DNA from: Synchiropus splendidus
Taxonomy: Eukaryota; Chordata; Actinopteri; Syngnathiformes; Callionymidae
Assembly (NCBI RefSeq): GCF_027744825.2
Contig: NC_071349.1
Coordinates: 7,961,001-8,025,000, forward strand
DNA: 64,000 bases
Direction: 5' to 3'
Shown here: piece after piece, positions 13,606-27,200 of the stretch
How the letters are laid out: the number at the start of each line of letters is the position of its first letter
Position numbering within the stretch: the first letter of the stretch is position 1
Notes under the pieces: generated by a model
Database searches by the model: none
Seen by the model: only the letters and a program-made list of their open reading frames with translations
What the model was told of the DNA's origin: nothing
Program-made: the position numbers and the translations under genes

Positions 13606-14277
13606 TGAGAGGTGTGTGTATGATAAGGATAGTGTGGGAAAGATGCCTGGATGGAAGAGTGAGTCATGAAAGGCAGGAACCACCGGGTATGAGGACCATT
13701 GAGGAACCCAGGAAACATCTAACCCAGAACTGGCCCAAACAGCCTGATCTGAGTTTGTGGGGACAAACATCTACCTTCCCCCAAGTGAAGGAATGTGGAA
13801 GACAAGGAACCTCTGGCACAGTGATGGGTCAGGAGGAGGAATTATGGATCCAGGCAGAGCCAGGCAGAGATGGGACCAGCCAGTCCACCAGCAGAAGCAA
13901 GCCAATCAGAGGAGGGGACTGGATTATCTGTTTACAGCTTCCCACCCAAAAAAGGCCAGGAAATGGGCAACAACAAGAGGATTCATCATCGTCGCTCCAA
14001 ACCAAGGGGTGTCGAAACCAGATCAGGAATGTGGCACCATGGCAACGGGGACCCCAAGAGACCAGGACCAATCGGTGGAGACTACACCCCAAGATGAACT
14101 GAAATGTGTCATAAAAGGGTTAGGGTCAGGGATAGTCTTTGTCACTCTACACCACTGGAGCTAAGGCTAAGTCAGGCGTAGTTGTGGACCCAGAGCTCTG
14201 TTAGGGTAATTAGACTCCTCTGTCAGGGAATAAATTCTTTTGGATTTTAAGTTGCGGGTTTTTGGTAGTCATTCTCA
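13606..14277 (+). mobile_element. Probable solo LTR of an endogenous retrovirus or LTR retrotransposon
   Basis: A 672 bp unit beginning TGAGAGG and ending ATTCTCA, so it has TG...CA borders inside a short inverted repeat (TGAGA/TCTCA). It is flanked by CCAGTA (13600-13605) and CGAGTA (14278-14283), a 6 bp target duplication with one mismatch. A TATA-like TCATAAAAGG lies near 14108 and a poly(A) signal AATAAA at about 14229, which fits U3-R-U5 order on the plus strand. No gag/pol-like frame adjoins it, so it reads as a recombined solo LTR. The long open frame inside is not recognisable as a protein. The family is not identified. Confidence 0.6.
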
Positions 14278-17200
14278 CGAGTAAATGAACACGCGGAAGA
14301 TACATTAAAGGTGTAGATTCCTACATGACTTCCTGAGGAGCAACAGTGGCTCTGCTTCTAGTCTCTTACAGATGCCTAAGCTCCCGCTCCCACTGTTTAT
14401 AGTAGCTCTTATGTGTATTCATTACGAGAAATAAGCTGCTTAGGATGAAAAATAAAATGACTTCACTGCTTGAATTGCACTGTTTTATTCAAGTCCTCCA
14501 TATTTCCTTTACTTAGTTTCAATTCTCAACTACACGCCTTAAGTGAAACTCAGGATGCGGTCCAAATAAACAATTTCATGTTTTCAATTACGCCCAGACA
14601 TGAGTTCGGAGTGGATGTTAAAGTTTTTGACCCAGCGGCATCTTGAAGCAAACAACGTCAGTCTTAAAACTTTTACGTTATTCTGTAGGACTGGAAGTTT
14701 GTTCCAGTCTCCCCTCTGCCATTGACATTAACATGATGTACATGTTCCTTATATAGAGCTGCTAAACTGAGAGCATCATTTGGACATACATTTTAGAGCA
14801 GGAGATTAAAGAACATTCATTTCTGCCTCTTATTCCCATGTTCCTTTGCTGTATATCCTCCTGTGTGTCTTGCTTGTTTGTTGTTCAGCTGCTCCTGAGT
14901 TCTGGAGTCTCCTCCAGTCTTGAAGTTTCTGTGTCTGATATTTCTTTAAACGGAGTTTAAACAGAGTTCTTTTATCTGTCTCAGATCCACATTTTTACCT
15001 CGGTATTGTTCTTATTCAGAGGGCAATATATTTTCTGATCATGTTGTTTGCACTTTCCAGTTCACCAGGTGGTAAGACATAAAAGTTTAAAAATCAGATT
15101 CAGTTTTTTTGTTATTTGTAAGTGAAAATCCATTTACCATAACAAACATATCCCTGTCTTTTTCATTCAAGGAAGGTCCATTGCTATTAATGATTAATGT
15201 TGAGTCATCATGTTGTGAGTCGGAATAATAATAACATGCTTGTTCACACTGCGTTCATAGGTTCTTTAAGACACTTTAAGTGGTTGTTTTCCCACTGTAT
15301 GATAAGCGCATTAAAGGAAGAAACGGATCTCCAGGGTGGAGCTGAGTTTGGCTCTGGTGCTGGAGTTCTGTGAGCTAATACACAGTGAGAAGCCTTTGGG
15401 AATTTGCTCTACTTGTTTGTCCCGCTCTTCAGACCAACAGGTTATTTAACAGAAAGAAGCCCTTTTAACTCCTCTTAACTGCTTTCTGTGGATGTAATTA
15501 TTTTGCCACCAACATTAAAGGTCTCCTCACAGGAAACTAATCCTCTCTCTCTCCGTTTTTTAAATCAGTGTGTGCCTTCATGCGTGATGCCCACCAACAT
15601 CAACACATTGGCTCCATATGAGAGGAGGACGAGAGAGGAGCAGACAGTCAGATGAGGAGGGAGAGGGAGAGCTTGGTTGATGTACATCTGTCATGCATTA
15701 TTGGAGCGAATGCCAGCGCTGCGATCCAGGCTTTAGAAAACTATGTGAGGAGGGGGTCGATGGCTGCTTCTTAAATCTCCCTCTGGTTTCTCCACCTACC
15801 TCCTCTGCTAGTACAGGAAACATCATCTTCACACAACATAAACACCAGTGTCTTGCTCTGAAACAAAGCTAAGAATTGCTTCATTCCTCTGGACACAGCT
15901 TAACAAGGTAGTGACAGGCTTGACCTCCTCTTCAAACAGGCCTGTCCCTCCAATCAGCAGGGGTTGCAAGAGCGGGCCGAGGCCCGTGGGTTTTCTGGAG
16001 GAAACATCCTGATTCTGCTTGATTACTTTGTTCCCCTGTCTCTCCTCCACTCCCCCTCCTCCTCCTCAAATATCCGCCTCAGTAGCAGCAGACTTTTCTA
16101 CCGTCTTAATCTGGAGCATGATTTACGTCTGGCTTCCAGAGTCCTGCAGTGTATCAATGAAGTAAACACTCAGCAAGTGATATATAAACAGCATGGAACT
16201 GAACTCAGGCCGAAAGAGGTCTGGATAAACCCGCAGCACAATAAATATTGATCCTTGTTATATATTGTGATATCCATCATCCACCCGCAGATGATCCCAA
16301 ATCCAGAGCAGAAGTGAGAGATTCAGCTCAGAAGGGAAACACTACGGTCCACACTAGCATCGGTTTAACTGAGAGAGGATTTGGTGACAAGCAAATCTGA
16401 GGCCATGACCTCTGCTCATTGCTTTAAAGGCAAAGGTTTATCAAAAATATGAAGGCGATCAAGTCATAAACTGCTCTGCTCCTTTTTTTTTTTTGAGCCC
16501 ATGTAAATCCTATCACCGCAGGAGGAGGGCGCTCTACTGCTCAAAAGGCCTCAGCATTAGTTACTGACATAAATGTAGCATGTGGAGGTCAAATGGACCT
16601 TTCCACCCTGAAACACTACTACGGCTTTGGATACCTAGGTGACTTCTTTCCGTGTTCATTTAACTTCTTTTGAGTTTGTATCTCGGACTATTGTTGCGCA
16701 TTACTTCACTATAGACCCTAAAGATCAACAAAACAAAGACCAATTTAAGTGGCTTGTTTTAGTTAGAGTGTTAGGAGCTCTGTCAGTCGACGCAGGCTCA
16801 TGAGGAGCTTCTATTTTTTAGTACATTCCTTACATTGTGGACCAAAACTCACATTGAAGGATGAATGAAAAGTGCTAGTGTCACATGATCAACATATCAA
16901 GGTACTGTATACCTTGCAGTATTGTAACCGAGCCATTCCAATGGTGAATGAAAGAAGCAGGCAGCAGACTTCCAAAATAGATCTTTGTTTCTTCGTCTTT
17001 CTTTTATTCAGACACGAGCTAACCATCCACAATAACACACTTCAGTGCAGTCTGTTGCAGTATCAAGATGTACACAAAATGATGCTGCATTCATGGAACA
17101 CAAATGGTTACGTTTCTATGGTTGTTTCACTAGTTTGTTTTTCCTACCCTCCAGCAGCTGCTGAATGCAAATCTTTCTCAAAATATCTGCTCATATTTTA

Positions 17201-17449
17201 TTCCTTTACATTATAATTTAATTCAATAATAATAAAGAAGGACATTTCTTTCTGGCAGGAAAGGGATTCCATAGATAGAAGTCCTTAACTGATCTAAATC
17301 GAGACAATGCCTTTAGAGCTTCACAAAACTCTGAAGTGACTGGGGTGTTGCTGAGCTGCGAAGACCTAACACAACATGTTTCTAACCATCCTTCATCTGG
17401 TGCTGGTTTTGGGCAGAGAAAAAATCAAAACAGCTTGAGACGTTTGGTC

Positions 17450-17555
17450 ATGGGATTTTAACTTTCATTACTTTTTGCTGTTTGTCTTTTCTTAATGTTG
17501 ATTTCTCCATCTGCCAAGAAGGTGAGGTGATTGCTGTCCTTTCTCCCTTGAGTTT
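17450..17555 (+). repeat. Direct repeat, copy 1 of 2
   Basis: Shares a body (TTTTGCTGTTTGT..., TTCTTAATGTTGAT, CCAAG..GGTG.GGTGATTG.TGTCC) with 18280-18390 at roughly four-fifths identity by eye, same orientation, about 830 bp apart. It could be a local duplication or two copies of one mobile element. Confidence 0.6.
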
Positions 17556-18279
17556 GACTTCTAATAATCATGGTGTTTCTAATGCTGAAAAATGTATCCA
17601 TATAAATAGAGAAACAAAATGAACGAATCATACAAGTGTGATCTTTTTATGAGAGTAAACTTCAACTCATCCTGAGAACTTTACCTTCAGGGTCTGCTGT
17701 TTGAGAACCACAGGATTTCACCCTGATCCTCCTCATCTGTGAGTTACGTGAACATGCAACGGATGGCAAAAGCAGCGATGCAGGAAGAACAGGTGGAGGT
17801 GATGAGGAGCGTCCTCTGGGAGCCAAGCGTGTTTGTTGTCTTGGGATTCCATTTCAGGGGGGATTTCAGCTGCATCTAGAGGGAGGTTCTGTTACAGTTC
17901 CAGGAAATACCTGTCTGTCAGGTGTGTGCCAGTGCGTTTACAACAAGACCCAGATCTTCTGTCGTGGCTCCAGAGCTGCAGATGTATGCTGACATCATCG
18001 GTCCTCCAGCCACTGGCTGAACTGCTTCATCGGGTCCAGCGATGAGACGCCCCACACCTGCAGAGGCCACCAACACCATCTGGTTGGTATAAACTGTGGG
18101 GACTTTGTGAGGAGGCGTTAGTTAGAAACCTGGTGAACCCACATGAGGGCCTGTTCTGGTGGAGATTAGACGGAGCATTCGGGATTCCCGACCAGGCTTC
18201 TCCATGGTGAGGTCAGGTCTGAGGGTATGTTAACACCAGGCATGACAAACCCACTGAGTTTGTCATGCTCGAGATGTTT

Positions 18280-18390
18280 TGCCATGGGTCACTAGTTTCA
18301 TTTGTTTTTGCTGTTTGTGTTTTCTTAATGTTGATCTTTCCATCCGCCAAGCAGGTGTGGTGATTGTTGTCCTTCTCCTGGCTCCTAGAG
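18280..18390 (+). repeat. Direct repeat, copy 2 of 2
   Basis: Partner of the segment at 17450-17555. The matching core runs from the TTTTGCTGTTTGTG block to GTGATTGTTGTCCTT. Confidence 0.6.
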
Positions 18391-20249
18391 GAATGATTTC
18401 TCACTGTTGAACTACAATATGGGAGTGGGGGATGTTGGGGCGACCCGTGTGACATCAAGAGCTGAAGATGGAAAATCAAGTCAAGTCACAGCAGGTTATC
18501 GGAATTCAGAGTTTTAAGGAGATGACCGAACGATCAGTGATGAAAGATTATTCACGCACTCAATGAAGGAGGGAGGAAACCAGAGTCTTTGGCTGTATAT
18601 GAATCACACAATGACACGGCTGGAAGAGGATGTGAATAAACGCACTTGAGACTCTAAGTCTTGAGTGGACGCACACAAAGAAGACAGTTGTCTCTAAACA
18701 CAAGCCGACACAGAACCGCACCATTCATGAATCAACTCCTCTGAAACAGTCTCTTGGCACGGATGTGCCGACAGTCACACTTTCTGGACACTGACTGAAG
18801 ACTGGAGCGGGAAGTGCCGGTGGAACAACACTACTCTCTGATGGGTGACGGAGTGGGCGCCAGCCCTGAGGAACCGGAGGTCACCATGGTTGTTAGGATC
18901 TGTCTGCTGACTCAGAGCTGGTCCAGGAAGGAGACAGAACCAGGACCAACACGTCTTTGACCAACATTAGTCAACGTTACTCACCGTCGCCATGTAGGTG
19001 GTCACTCCCTCCATCACCCTTGGTTTCCATGGATCAAAAACATCGTGCATCACACATCGTGTGTCCCCGAAAATAAACGGCTTTGGGATAAGCATAACGT
19101 TAAAGTTATGCTACATGAACAATGAAATGTCTTTTAAAATGCTCCCTCTAGGTAAAAATGTACATCTAACTAAATAGATATTTCAGTCAGTCAGCTCTGA
19201 TAAAGAGCTAATACCACGAATAAAACCATCTTGCGACTTCTATTGATGCAGTATTTCGTTACCCAATATTATTGCCCCACTCTACGCATTTTGTATTTGT
19301 AATAGTCACCATGCAATGAGCTCAATTGGACAGCAGGTGGCAGCTGCGTCACTGGACTTCCATAGGAGACGCACAGGAGATGTGAAGAAGAGGCCAACGG
19401 CAGGAAATGACAGAGAGAAACTCCAGACGTTTGTAAATCCACATTTTGTCACTTGAAAATTGATTTATTACCGGTATTTGATCGCGTTTTATCAAGTCCT
19501 GTTTTGTTCTGTTTAAGGTCGCATGACTGGGGTCTTTAAACCCAAACAAACCTACATGAAAAATTCATTGTGTTATTCTGATTTATTAAGGTAACAACAC
19601 ACAAAGGCCGAATACAGAACAATGGCAGTGATCTTTAATACCATGTTATTGTTACACTTTTAAGTGATATTGTGTCTGTGTTACTAGTTACTACTAGTTA
19701 GTAGTGCATGATAAAGAAAACAAGAGCTCAACTCTGGGAATATTGCTCTTATCTGTTTTGTAATTCCTTCTTTGTGACACTTGTGTAATAACAAGTGTAT
19801 AAACAGCCTCACATATATAGCCAGATCACATATTCCACACCTGTGACAGACTGTGTTGTCTGGGCATAGATGTTGTCAGATATGTGAGCTGGATTTGAGA
19901 GAAACAGCACTTTTTCATATGTCGAAAAAATTGTCTTAAAATTTTGAGTTTAGTTGATGGAAAATTTTCAAAAACAGGTTTCACACTTTTAGTTTGTTTG
20001 TTTGAGATGTATGGAGGTGTTTCAATATGAAAATATTATTATGATCAATATTGATTTTCTGATTTTAAAATGCAATGTCCCAAATCTTTTTATTATGTCT
20101 TATACACTTATTATAATCGTGGTGGTGTTTGAATGGAAAACTCCAGGGTTTGATCCAGTGTGTGACTTATCCGAGCAATGACGTGGAAACAAAAGAGTTT
20201 CCTGATGACAAGGAGAACAGTCCTCCACTGCCTCAGACTAGAAAGACGT

Positions 20250-20700
20250 TTTATTTTTGGCAGCATGAGATGGAGCGAGCCTCCCATGCTCACATTGTCG
20301 AGCGACGACCTGAGGCGTGGAAAGTGTCTGAGCGAAAGTCCTCTGACTCCCCCATCACTGAAGGGGGAGAGGCTGAAAAGGGGAAGGCAAGGCGAGGGGG
20401 AAACGACTGTGTGGGAAGAGGGAGAGGAGGGGCTTAGAACTATCAACTTGTGTATGATTTTGGCTGCAGGAAGCAATAAGAAGACAGAGGGAAGGAAGCA
20501 GGACGGGACGAGGGCTGAGGTCTTCACAAGCAGAAGGACTTGCCGTCAGAGTTTCCTCCGAGAGCTGCTCGACTTCCTCGCACTTGTCGGTCCAAAACAC
20601 GCGGCTGTTTTTGCTGTTTTTCCTCCCTGCGTGGAACGCTGTCCAGGATCGCCCCACTACAACACGAGGACGCGGGATCGCGACAGGAAGAGTGAGGAAA
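20250..20700 (+). promoter_or_regulatory. GC-rich region upstream of crlf1, probable promoter/5' UTR
   Basis: Base composition rises in G, C and CpG over about 450 bases ending at the crlf1 ATG (20701), in contrast with the AT-rich sequence before 20100. No TATA box is obvious. Placement is inference. Confidence 0.4.
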
Positions 20701-21198
20701 ATGAAAGCTGCGGTGGACTGGTGCCTGTTGCTGCTGCCGCTGCTGCTCCGTCCCGGGGTGCTCTCCTTGTCCACGCGTAAGTCGGAGCCCGGGGAGTGGG
20801 GTCGTGTGCGGGTCCCGCAGGGATCCTTCAGAACCTCGCTGTCACTGAACTATCTTCTCGTAAAACCACGATTTATGCTTCATATCGTGGAAAGTAACTA
20901 GCAGCAGGAGAAGCAACTGGAGCTCGGATCCCGACTGAACTCTTGAGTTACAAGGCAGCAAGTCAAGTTTTTATTATTATTTTTTAAATAGAATTTCAGA
21001 GTAAACTAGTCATTCAAGAGACGGTCCAGATCCTGTTCCTGAGCAGGGGATTTAAAATGTGACAAGTGACAATAACCTGGTTTTAACAAAGCAGCTAGTT
21101 TTTTCCGTAGATGTGAGGTCAGTGTTCAGCGAAATATTTTGAATATTACCTCATATGTCCGGGCCACTATATGACACTGTACGATTACTTACTTAATT

Positions 21199-21236
<38 letters not shown>

Positions 21237-24200
21237 TCACTGTTTAGTCATTAAAATAAATGGCGGTTAATAGGTGTATATTCTCACCTCCTTTAAGGGA
21301 ACACCTTTTTTCATAGTCTTATCCTGATACTTGGATTTTTTTTTTGTTCCGTAATGCTCTATTTCTCATCCAAACAATCACACTTTTGCCATGCTTGGTG
21401 ACCCCAGCTGGTCCAACTACAGGAGGAGAGACATCAACATGGCTTAACTTGTACATCCTACTTTTACATTATTATTAATAAAGCCAGACAACAAAGTACA
21501 TCTTAAAGTATCTGGGCTGAAAACTTGCAATATTTATCCTGCGTATATCAGAAATGATGTAGGAACCAAGACAGGAGTTTTTTTTTTAAATTTCCATTTA
21601 AACATATTTCAGTTATAATTCCATGTTTACCTTACCTTCTTTATTTTTTCTTTTATTTCCAAATGACGGCCCTCCTCTCATCCCATGCGTCCAACGATTA
21701 CTGTTGTGTCATTGTCACTTATGACTGGCTCAAACTACTCATAGGTTCGTCTCACGTTGAGCCATTTCTGTTTCTTGAAAGGCAAAAAACAATTTGACCT
21801 CACTGAGCAGCTTCTTAGTGCATCCATTTAGGACGACGTGGCGTGTCTTCGTGTGCGTCTGTACAACACACACACAAATACTGATGCTCTACTCTTCATA
21901 TAAAACACCCTTGTGATCCTTGTCACTTGCAGCTGGTGACAAAGCGGTGCACACACACTCACACACTCACTCCATGCCATTGCTCACATCCTTATTCTGG
22001 TCCCAAAGTTGTGGTGTAGGTTACTCAGCACAGATGAACCTGAAGTGAAGGAAGACAAACAGATGACAAATCTACGTCTGCTTGGTCGGGTCATGTGCTG
22101 CTGTGTCTTTATTGTGTATAATATGTGTTGGGTCCTCTAAACGTTGCTCACCACGGGATTCACTTTCAGTGGGAGAGTTGGCTGCAGCCTGATGGAGTCG
22201 ATACGTGTGAAGCTTGAAATGGTCCGAATGAATGTGTTTTACCTTTAATAACAGAATATATTACTATCACTGAAAAAATTAACAAGAAACAGTGAAGATG
22301 AAAGTGAATATTTTTAGATCGAGCTGGTGGAGTTTTACTTTGAGGTACGATTTAGATTAGATAGAGCAAAGAAGCGTTTCACATTAGCACAACAAACGTG
22401 CGAATTCGATCAAAGGATTTAGTGTTTGAATTTGATTTGCAGCTGAACTGAAGCTCTTCCACCCTGTGATGGAGGAGTTACTGTGTTGATCGGTGTTGGA
22501 AGTGGACGGCCAGCGTCCAGGATGAGCTATCCTGTTATAAATGTCCATCCCTTCCCTCTGAATTAGGGTTTGTGGTGTTAGAAGAGCCCCAGGTGGCTGG
22601 TCAGATCACATCTCAGATCACATCCTCCTCTTCAGTCCCAGCACCCAAACTTTCCATTCCTTGGTGGGCCCGCTCCGAAGTACGCGGCCTCCCCTCGGCT
22701 AAGCAAGCCCAGACTCGAGACTCAGAATCCTCTTCAGAGCCTCAATTCTTTCTTGTTACTGATGTCTTTTTTTGTTTTTAGTCTCACAAATATCCTTAAA
22801 TTCATGCTGGAAATTTTCAATAATTCCTGTTTTTTATGTTTACATTGTATATTTTTTTCCTCACATTACTCTTATTAAAAGTACATATTAAATTCACCCG
22901 CGCATGTGTGACCTCTGACCCACTGGATGGCTCCTGCAGTGTCCACGCCGAACCTCACTTTGGGCTGACGGCTCCTGTAATTGATGGGTTCCTGGTGAAG
23001 TATCTCGATTGTATCCCCGCAGAGCCACTTCTCGTCCCGGGAGGCTCCATTTCAACAAGTCCGCCCGTAATTCCTTTAACACATGGGAAGTGAGGAAGCC
23101 TTACACGCCGCATCAAAACAGTGACATCATTTGGAATTCCGGGGGAATGTTCAGCGGCGTCTTGATGCACAGCAACATAAATAAATCAGAGTTATGTCCG
23201 CTCCCCCCTCCCTCATGTTAAGTGGCTGGATTAGTTTTTATGGTGAGCTCACTGGCACAGAGGAGCTGCTCGCCGTGGATCTCCTGTTATTCATCCTGTT
23301 AGAAAGGGCCTAATAAAAGAGACTGCAGTTTAGTAGGCTTAGAGAAGACAACGGGCCTTGATCATAAGCCGCCCTGCTGTTTATTACCGCGCCTAATTGC
23401 TCATTACTCTTTTATTCACTGTAATAATGAACGGTGCTTCGCCACTGGCTGCGGTTGTCAAATCGCAGAGAAATAAAACATAAAATGTGGGAATTTTCAG
23501 TGGTTGTAGAAGAACGGATAATTATTTTTTATGCTGTTCATATTCCCACAAACTTTATATGTCTTCTTGGCCCAAACTGGACTTTGTGTTGTAAAACACC
23601 GTGGAATTTGAGTGTTTAGAATCGTCCGAAACAAGAGCACAAAGCAGTAGCTTTGCCTTTATTTCAGGAATATTTGCTTGGGTTAGATTGTATAGTGTAA
23701 AGTCTGTGTTTTTCCTATTTAAAAACATTTCTTTTGCTCCTCGAGGAGAGCTTTTTCGCCTGGGCGGCTGTGACTGGTGGAGGGGAGCCAGCCCCCGAAC
23801 CATCGTGTCTGTCCCAATCAACAGCGGTTACGCTTCAAGTTTAGGATTTCACTCATCAAAAGTGGAACCCGCCTGATTCAAAGCAGATGTCAATCCCACC
23901 TGTGAGGGATGTTAACAAGCACCAGCCACACTTGTTCCTTTGGTTCTTGCTCACCAAGGATGAAGTTGTGGCGGTGGCTTCTAAACGTTTCCCAGCTGCA
24001 TGCCAGCGGTTGTTCTTCCTGCTGTGATGTTTGGTGGCTTCTGGGGGACCGTTCCCTTCCAGACTCAGGAGACTCCCTCCAACGCTTGACTCCAACTCAA
24101 GGCCCGTGGGCCACATCCTGCCCGCCAAGTCATTTCATGTGTCAAAAATGTTTGTGTAAAAAAATACAGCGCCAAGACTGAATTGAATGTTAGTTTAAAG

Positions 24201-27200
24201 TGGACCCCATTGGTCAGGCACAGAGATGCATGAAGCTAAAGCTAGCCTCCAATGATTTTAAGGAGGAGTGATTTTGGCCCCTCATTCAGGGTTGGCAGCC
24301 ATTTTTAATCCCACAACCTTCATTGTAACAGGTGTAAAGTTGAGCATGAACATTTTGTAACCCAGCTATAGCACTCCGAGGTTAATGTTTATGTGGGAGT
24401 CCACTGAATCTGACATGATCCTCTTATTTGTCTCCCTTCAGATGTTGCCATTATCTACCCACAAGACCCAGTCCTGCGTATGGGGTCGAACCTGACTGCC
24501 AGCTGCTGGGTGCATCCGGAGCATGGGGTCCATGCCAGCGCCCTCTTCTGGACACTGAACGGGCAGCAGCTTTCTGGTTCCTTATACCGGGTTCTGAGTC
24601 CAACCAACATGAGCGTGACACTGGTGGGACTCAACGCCTCTCGGCAGAAGTCAGGGGACAACCTGATGTGTCACAATCACAAGGGCCACATCCTGGCTGG
24701 CTCATGCCTCTACGTTGGAAGTAAGTTGGCTCATGCTCACTGACGCTGGATTGGATGAAATGCTGCGACTTATCTCCGTAGGTTTTTCAACCGTACCGTT
24801 TGATGCAACAAATGTAGCCTGAAACGTGTTGCTTGAAACACATTCAAATGTGTTCAGACCCCTGCTCCCATCCTGTAGCGCAACAGTTTCTTGGATTTAC
24901 ATGTAGTTCACTTCCTTTTGTCGCTTAAATCACCAACCTTGTCCACATCTGTGGTGACCAGGTTTGACTCGTGAGCAAAAGAAGAGTGATGAGTTTTCCC
25001 TGGTGAGGCATTTGTGAGGGACTCGCAAGTGTGCTTCTCTGCACTGTGGGAACATGGTGTCTCTGCTTCTGGTGTGTAGAGGTGTTGTTGTGGGGAAGAG
25101 GCGGTGAAGAGGGTGAGGAAAGGTGGAAGGCAGGAGGAAGACAGCAACAGCATCCTCCATTAACCGACACAGCTTTTCTGTTTAGAAGCTGAAAAAGAGT
25201 TGAGTGTTTTTGTAGATTAATCTGCAAAAACTAGTCTTTAATCTAAGAGTTAAACAAGGTTTCAGGAGATGGAGGTTCAAGAGACGGACGTCTGGGACTG
25301 AGATTCTTCAGCCGCAGATTGTTTTGAGAGCAAGTGGGGCATGTACAGATACCTAAGGTCAAGTTTAATCCAAGGGTGCACTGAACTTTCAGAGGAGTGG
25401 AAAGGAAGTGGGAATGTCCTGAAACAACAAGGAAGCAGTGAGCAGATAGTCAAGTGTCCCCACACGGTTGGAGCTGTATTTTATGTTTAGTGCTCCGGCC
25501 TGCAGGCCCGTAAGAGGCCTCCCCAGTGTGTGTGTGTGTGTGTGTGTGACTGGGAGATGGTCTGAGCTCCTGTGTGGTCCATTACTCGCACTATCACTCA
25601 CAAGGGCACGGGTCTGACACACACACACACATGTTTGTACTTCTTCTTACGAGCACCGGCATCAACACACAAGTCTTCTTACGAGTCCCAGGTTAGTTAT
25701 TTTTACTGTCAATTCTACCCTGAGCACTAAAAACCAAGCCCTAAATCCACCTCCACTCAAATATGTGTCGTAAACATGAGCTTCACTTAGCGCTTTAACT
25801 GGATCTCATTGTGAAGCTCCTGCAGCTATTGACTCAGAAATCGCTGAAGAAAAAGCGGTTTTCACCGAGGCGATCGTGTTCCCACTCCTAATACAATCGT
25901 GAAGTAATAATTATTTGCTAGCAGCGACATGTTAGTAGCATGCCAGGCAGCCGTTCTTTTGTTCCCAGCAGCTCTGTGGAAATGTGAACCCTGGACCTGA
26001 ACTCTCCGTGTTGCGTTCACAGGCGGCAGACCAAAACAGCTGGCTCAAGTATTCAGTCGGGAAAATACTCACGTTCGACAAATGCAATGTGGATACTGCT
26101 TTAAAAAAAAGTATTTTTCTATTTGAGATGAATTTGGCTGCCACTGAAAACTCTAGCCTTGCTAGCATCATGCTAACTGATGCAGTCCAAATATTTGGGG
26201 AAGCTACTGTCACAAAATTACAAGTCAACATCGGTGAATATTGCGAACAAATTTGCTGGTCTGCACCTCATGAATGGAATATTTTGAATGAAAACAAACT
26301 GTACATTATTAGAACACGGTGCGAGGCTCAGAGCGGCTGCTTAGCTGTTAGCATGGTGAGGAGTGGTGCTCTTAACTTACTTACAGAGCAACATTATTAC
26401 AGAGCGACTTATTTTTAATGGTTCAATGAATTTAAAACATAAAATATTCGAAGAGTGGAAATGTCTGGGATGGAGTGAAAGGCATTGAATGAAACTAGAG
26501 TAAACATTTCTGTGAATGGGTCAGTTTTGGATTACAATAAATTCAAAATTATTCAAGAGAAAAAACATTGCCAAAAAGATATGAACTACTCAGCCACGAT
26601 TGGATTTGCATTTCAATTTAGTTCATTGTGTTTCATTGAAGTTTAGTTTCACAATTTATATTCCACTTATTTTGCATCAAAATAATCTGAATACGTTCCA
26701 GATAAACCATGCATTTCAGAATTAACATTGTGTCATTGTTTAAATAAATGTCGTAGAAACTAAGTCTGTTGGTTTGAGTTGAGTTGTTTGGTGGCACCGA
26801 TGAAGGCAGCATCCTGATCTCAGCCTCCTGGCTGCGCTTTGATGTGTCCGAGCTCCTCCATCGCACCTTGATCACGCACGAGGAGAGATCCTAATCTGTG
26901 TGACAGTGGTGTTCAGGACTGCCTGTTCTGAGAGAGAATGTTGGCGGGGCTCCCAACGTCTGACCAAATCCCTGACAACTTGAAAGAGGGTGAAAAAATA
27001 CATCACCATTTTTGGAGGAACACATCACTGGGGGTGAATTACTCTGGAGATGAAGTAATGACCGGAGAGAACTTTGTACCTTCACTGACCCTCCTGCTGT
27101 AAGAGGCTCTGCTCCAACCCTCGTGTCTTCTCTCCCCCAGTGCCGCCGGAGAAGCCGGTCAATCTGACCTGCTGGTCCAGGAACACCAAAGACCTAACAT

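Larger units (their letters stand above)
14284..20700. other. Spacer upstream of crlf1
   Basis: No recognisable gene. It contains a diverged duplicated segment of roughly 100 bp (about 17450-17555 and 18280-18390). The last ~450 bases before the crlf1 start become GC- and purine-rich and probably contain its promoter and 5' UTR, but I cannot place the transcription start. Confidence 0.5.

Noticed and set aside
13605..14102. 165-residue open frame on the plus strand
   Set aside because: It lies almost entirely inside the putative LTR, resembles no protein family and has the composition of LTR U3 sequence.
16517..16536. GGAGGAGGGCGCTCTA, a possible CTCF site
   Set aside because: Only part of the core fits; weaker than the motif at 32401.
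18904..18914. TGCTGACTCAG, an Nrf2/Maf (ARE-like) motif; another TGACTCAGC at 48733
   Set aside because: Tempting because of keap1a, but such short AP-1/ARE-like words are expected several times by chance in 64 kb and neither lies by a mapped promoter.
20178..20780. 200-residue open frame overlapping crlf1 exon 1
   Set aside because: Overlaps the crlf1 start in a different frame; the GC/purine-rich 5' region is naturally poor in stops.
25984..26418. 144-residue open frame in crlf1 intron 2
   Set aside because: No family resemblance, AT-rich random-looking sequence, inside an intron between solid crlf1 exons.
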